Assembly (NCBI GenBank): GCA_948896875.1 | Contig: CAQUWW010000054.1 | Coordinates: 1,641 to 17,765, forward strand | Direction of reading: 5' to 3' | DNA from: an uncultured Acetatifactor sp. | GTDB lineage: Bacteria > Bacillota > Clostridia > Lachnospirales > Lachnospiraceae | Length of the DNA stretch: 16,125 bases | Part shown: piece by piece, positions 15,580 to 16,125 of the stretch | Position numbering within the stretch: the stretch's first letter is position 1 | Layout of the letters: each line of letters starts with the position of its first letter | Made by a program: the position numbers and the translations under genes | The notes under the pieces: model-generated | The model's input: only the letters and a program-made list of their open reading frames with translations | What the model was told of the DNA's origin: nothing | Database searches by the model: none

Positions 15580-16125
15580 TCACTTCAGTACTTCCCATAT
15601 TGGATTTTGTTTAGATCCCACTCGCCTGATATAGCCTTTATCCCTCAATGAATCCAATGCCCTCTGCACTGTTCTTACAGTTTTGGAAATCCTATCTGCA
15701 ATTTCAACCCTTGATGAATCTGGCTTCTGCTTCAAAATAGCAAGAACCGCCATCTCAGTTCCGTTCAAAGTGACATCCAAAGTGACACTTGGAATGTCAC
15801 TTTGAAGTTCTGGCCTGTAGATGACAAACTTAAAACCATTCTCTCGGTTCTCATAGGAATATTTGATGCCAGCATCATTACACAAGCTGTTAATCCTTTT
15901 GAATCCGCTGCCAAACTGCTCTATGGATTTACTCAAATACAAAATTTTGGCAATCGCAGCGTTTCTAATTTCCGATTCGATATTGTCCTTTATGTATTCC
16001 TCTGGCTTATGTTTACTTGCATATTCCCCGGGACTGTAGACCGTGATCATACCCGGATGAACGCATATCTCATGGGTTGTCCGGCCATTATATATTGCAT
16101 GCGCGAAACCATTTGCCAACACCTC
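15580..16125 (-). CDS. C-terminal part of an ATP-binding transcriptional regulator (HATPase_c_4 type) with winged helix (partial)
   Basis: The frame is open to the right edge, so the N-terminal half, expected to hold an AlbA/Schlafen-like domain, is missing. The part seen starts inside the HATPase_c_4 domain (FAHAIYNGRTTHEICVHPG, then TVYSPGEY, and a final helix with SIEQFGSGFKRI). This matches the COG2865-type predicted regulators. After a linker that contains SVTLDVTLNG, a winged-helix domain ends the protein (EIADRISKTVRTVQRALDSLRDKGYI, then a wing). The stop TGA is at 15582-15580, 61 bp before the HD-RyR gene on the same strand, so the two may be transcribed together. These proteins are common in accessory regions of Firmicutes, and their ligand and targets are mostly unknown. 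Confidence 0.85.
   Translation of the reverse strand, partial: EVLANGFAHAIYNGRTTHEICVHPGMITVYSPGEYASKHKPEEYIKDNIESEIRNAAIAKILYLSKSIEQFGSGFKRINSLCNDAGIKYSYENRENGFKFVIYRPELQSDIPSVTLDVTLNGTEMAVLAILKQKPDSSRVEIADRISKTVRTVQRALDSLRDKGYIRRVGSKQNPIWEVLK
15764..15806. repeat. 43-nt near-perfect palindrome inside the ATP-binding regulator gene
   Basis: The arms TTCAAAGTGACAT (15764-15776) and ATGTCACTTTGAA (15794-15806) are perfect inverted repeats of 13 bp. The inner part, centred on 15785, adds six more pairs with two mismatches, so 19 of 21 pairs match. On the coding strand it also holds two direct copies of TGTCACTTTG, which encode the linker VTLDVTLN. Confidence 0.8.

Overview
This 16.1-kb window looks like the chromosome of a gut- or anaerobe-type Firmicute of class Clostridia, most likely a Lachnospiraceae-like organism. 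The reasons are strong GGAGG-type ribosome binding sites, Gram-positive lipoproteins, a giant secreted protein with Pro-Thr linkers and a C-terminal membrane anchor, and protein families common in that group. The genus cannot be told from the sequence. Every supported gene lies on the minus strand, so transcription runs from right to left.

Region 1 (1-13271) is a compact run of six minus-strand genes that reads as one operon. In order of transcription they are: a short, atypical Gfo/Idh/MocA-type oxidoreductase (12432-13271); an AraC-family regulator with an N-terminal cupin (11483-12403); a 2423-residue membrane-anchored protein made almost wholly of carbohydrate-binding-like beta-sandwich modules (4177-11448); a beta-helix lipoprotein with one such module (2871-4175); a secreted DUF4434 putative glycoside hydrolase with accessory modules (290-2869); and the start of a further lipoprotein that runs off the left edge (1-273). 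The gaps are 28, 34, 1, 1 and 16 bp. The likely theme is capture and processing of a glycan at the cell surface under AraC control, with the oxidoreductase acting on a released sugar. The substrate is not visible from the sequence.

Region 2 (13272-13520) is an AT-rich intergenic spacer. It carries a hairpin terminator for the gene to its right and presumably the promoter of the glycan operon.

Region 3 (13521-16125) is an unrelated pair of genes that appears more AT-rich. It holds the C-terminal part of an ATP-binding (HATPase_c_4 type) regulator with a winged helix (15580 to the right edge), followed 61 bp later by a 665-residue protein that joins an HD phosphohydrolase-like domain to a C-terminal RyR (ryanodine-receptor repeat) domain. 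This pair may be an accessory signalling or defence cassette.

The most unusual items are the giant 14-module protein, with five ~0.9-kb internal repeats and a recurring W-C-Y-x-D signature; the related 'NWGY' module shared by two neighbouring proteins; and the HD-RyR fusion. No tRNA, rRNA, CRISPR array or insertion sequence was seen.
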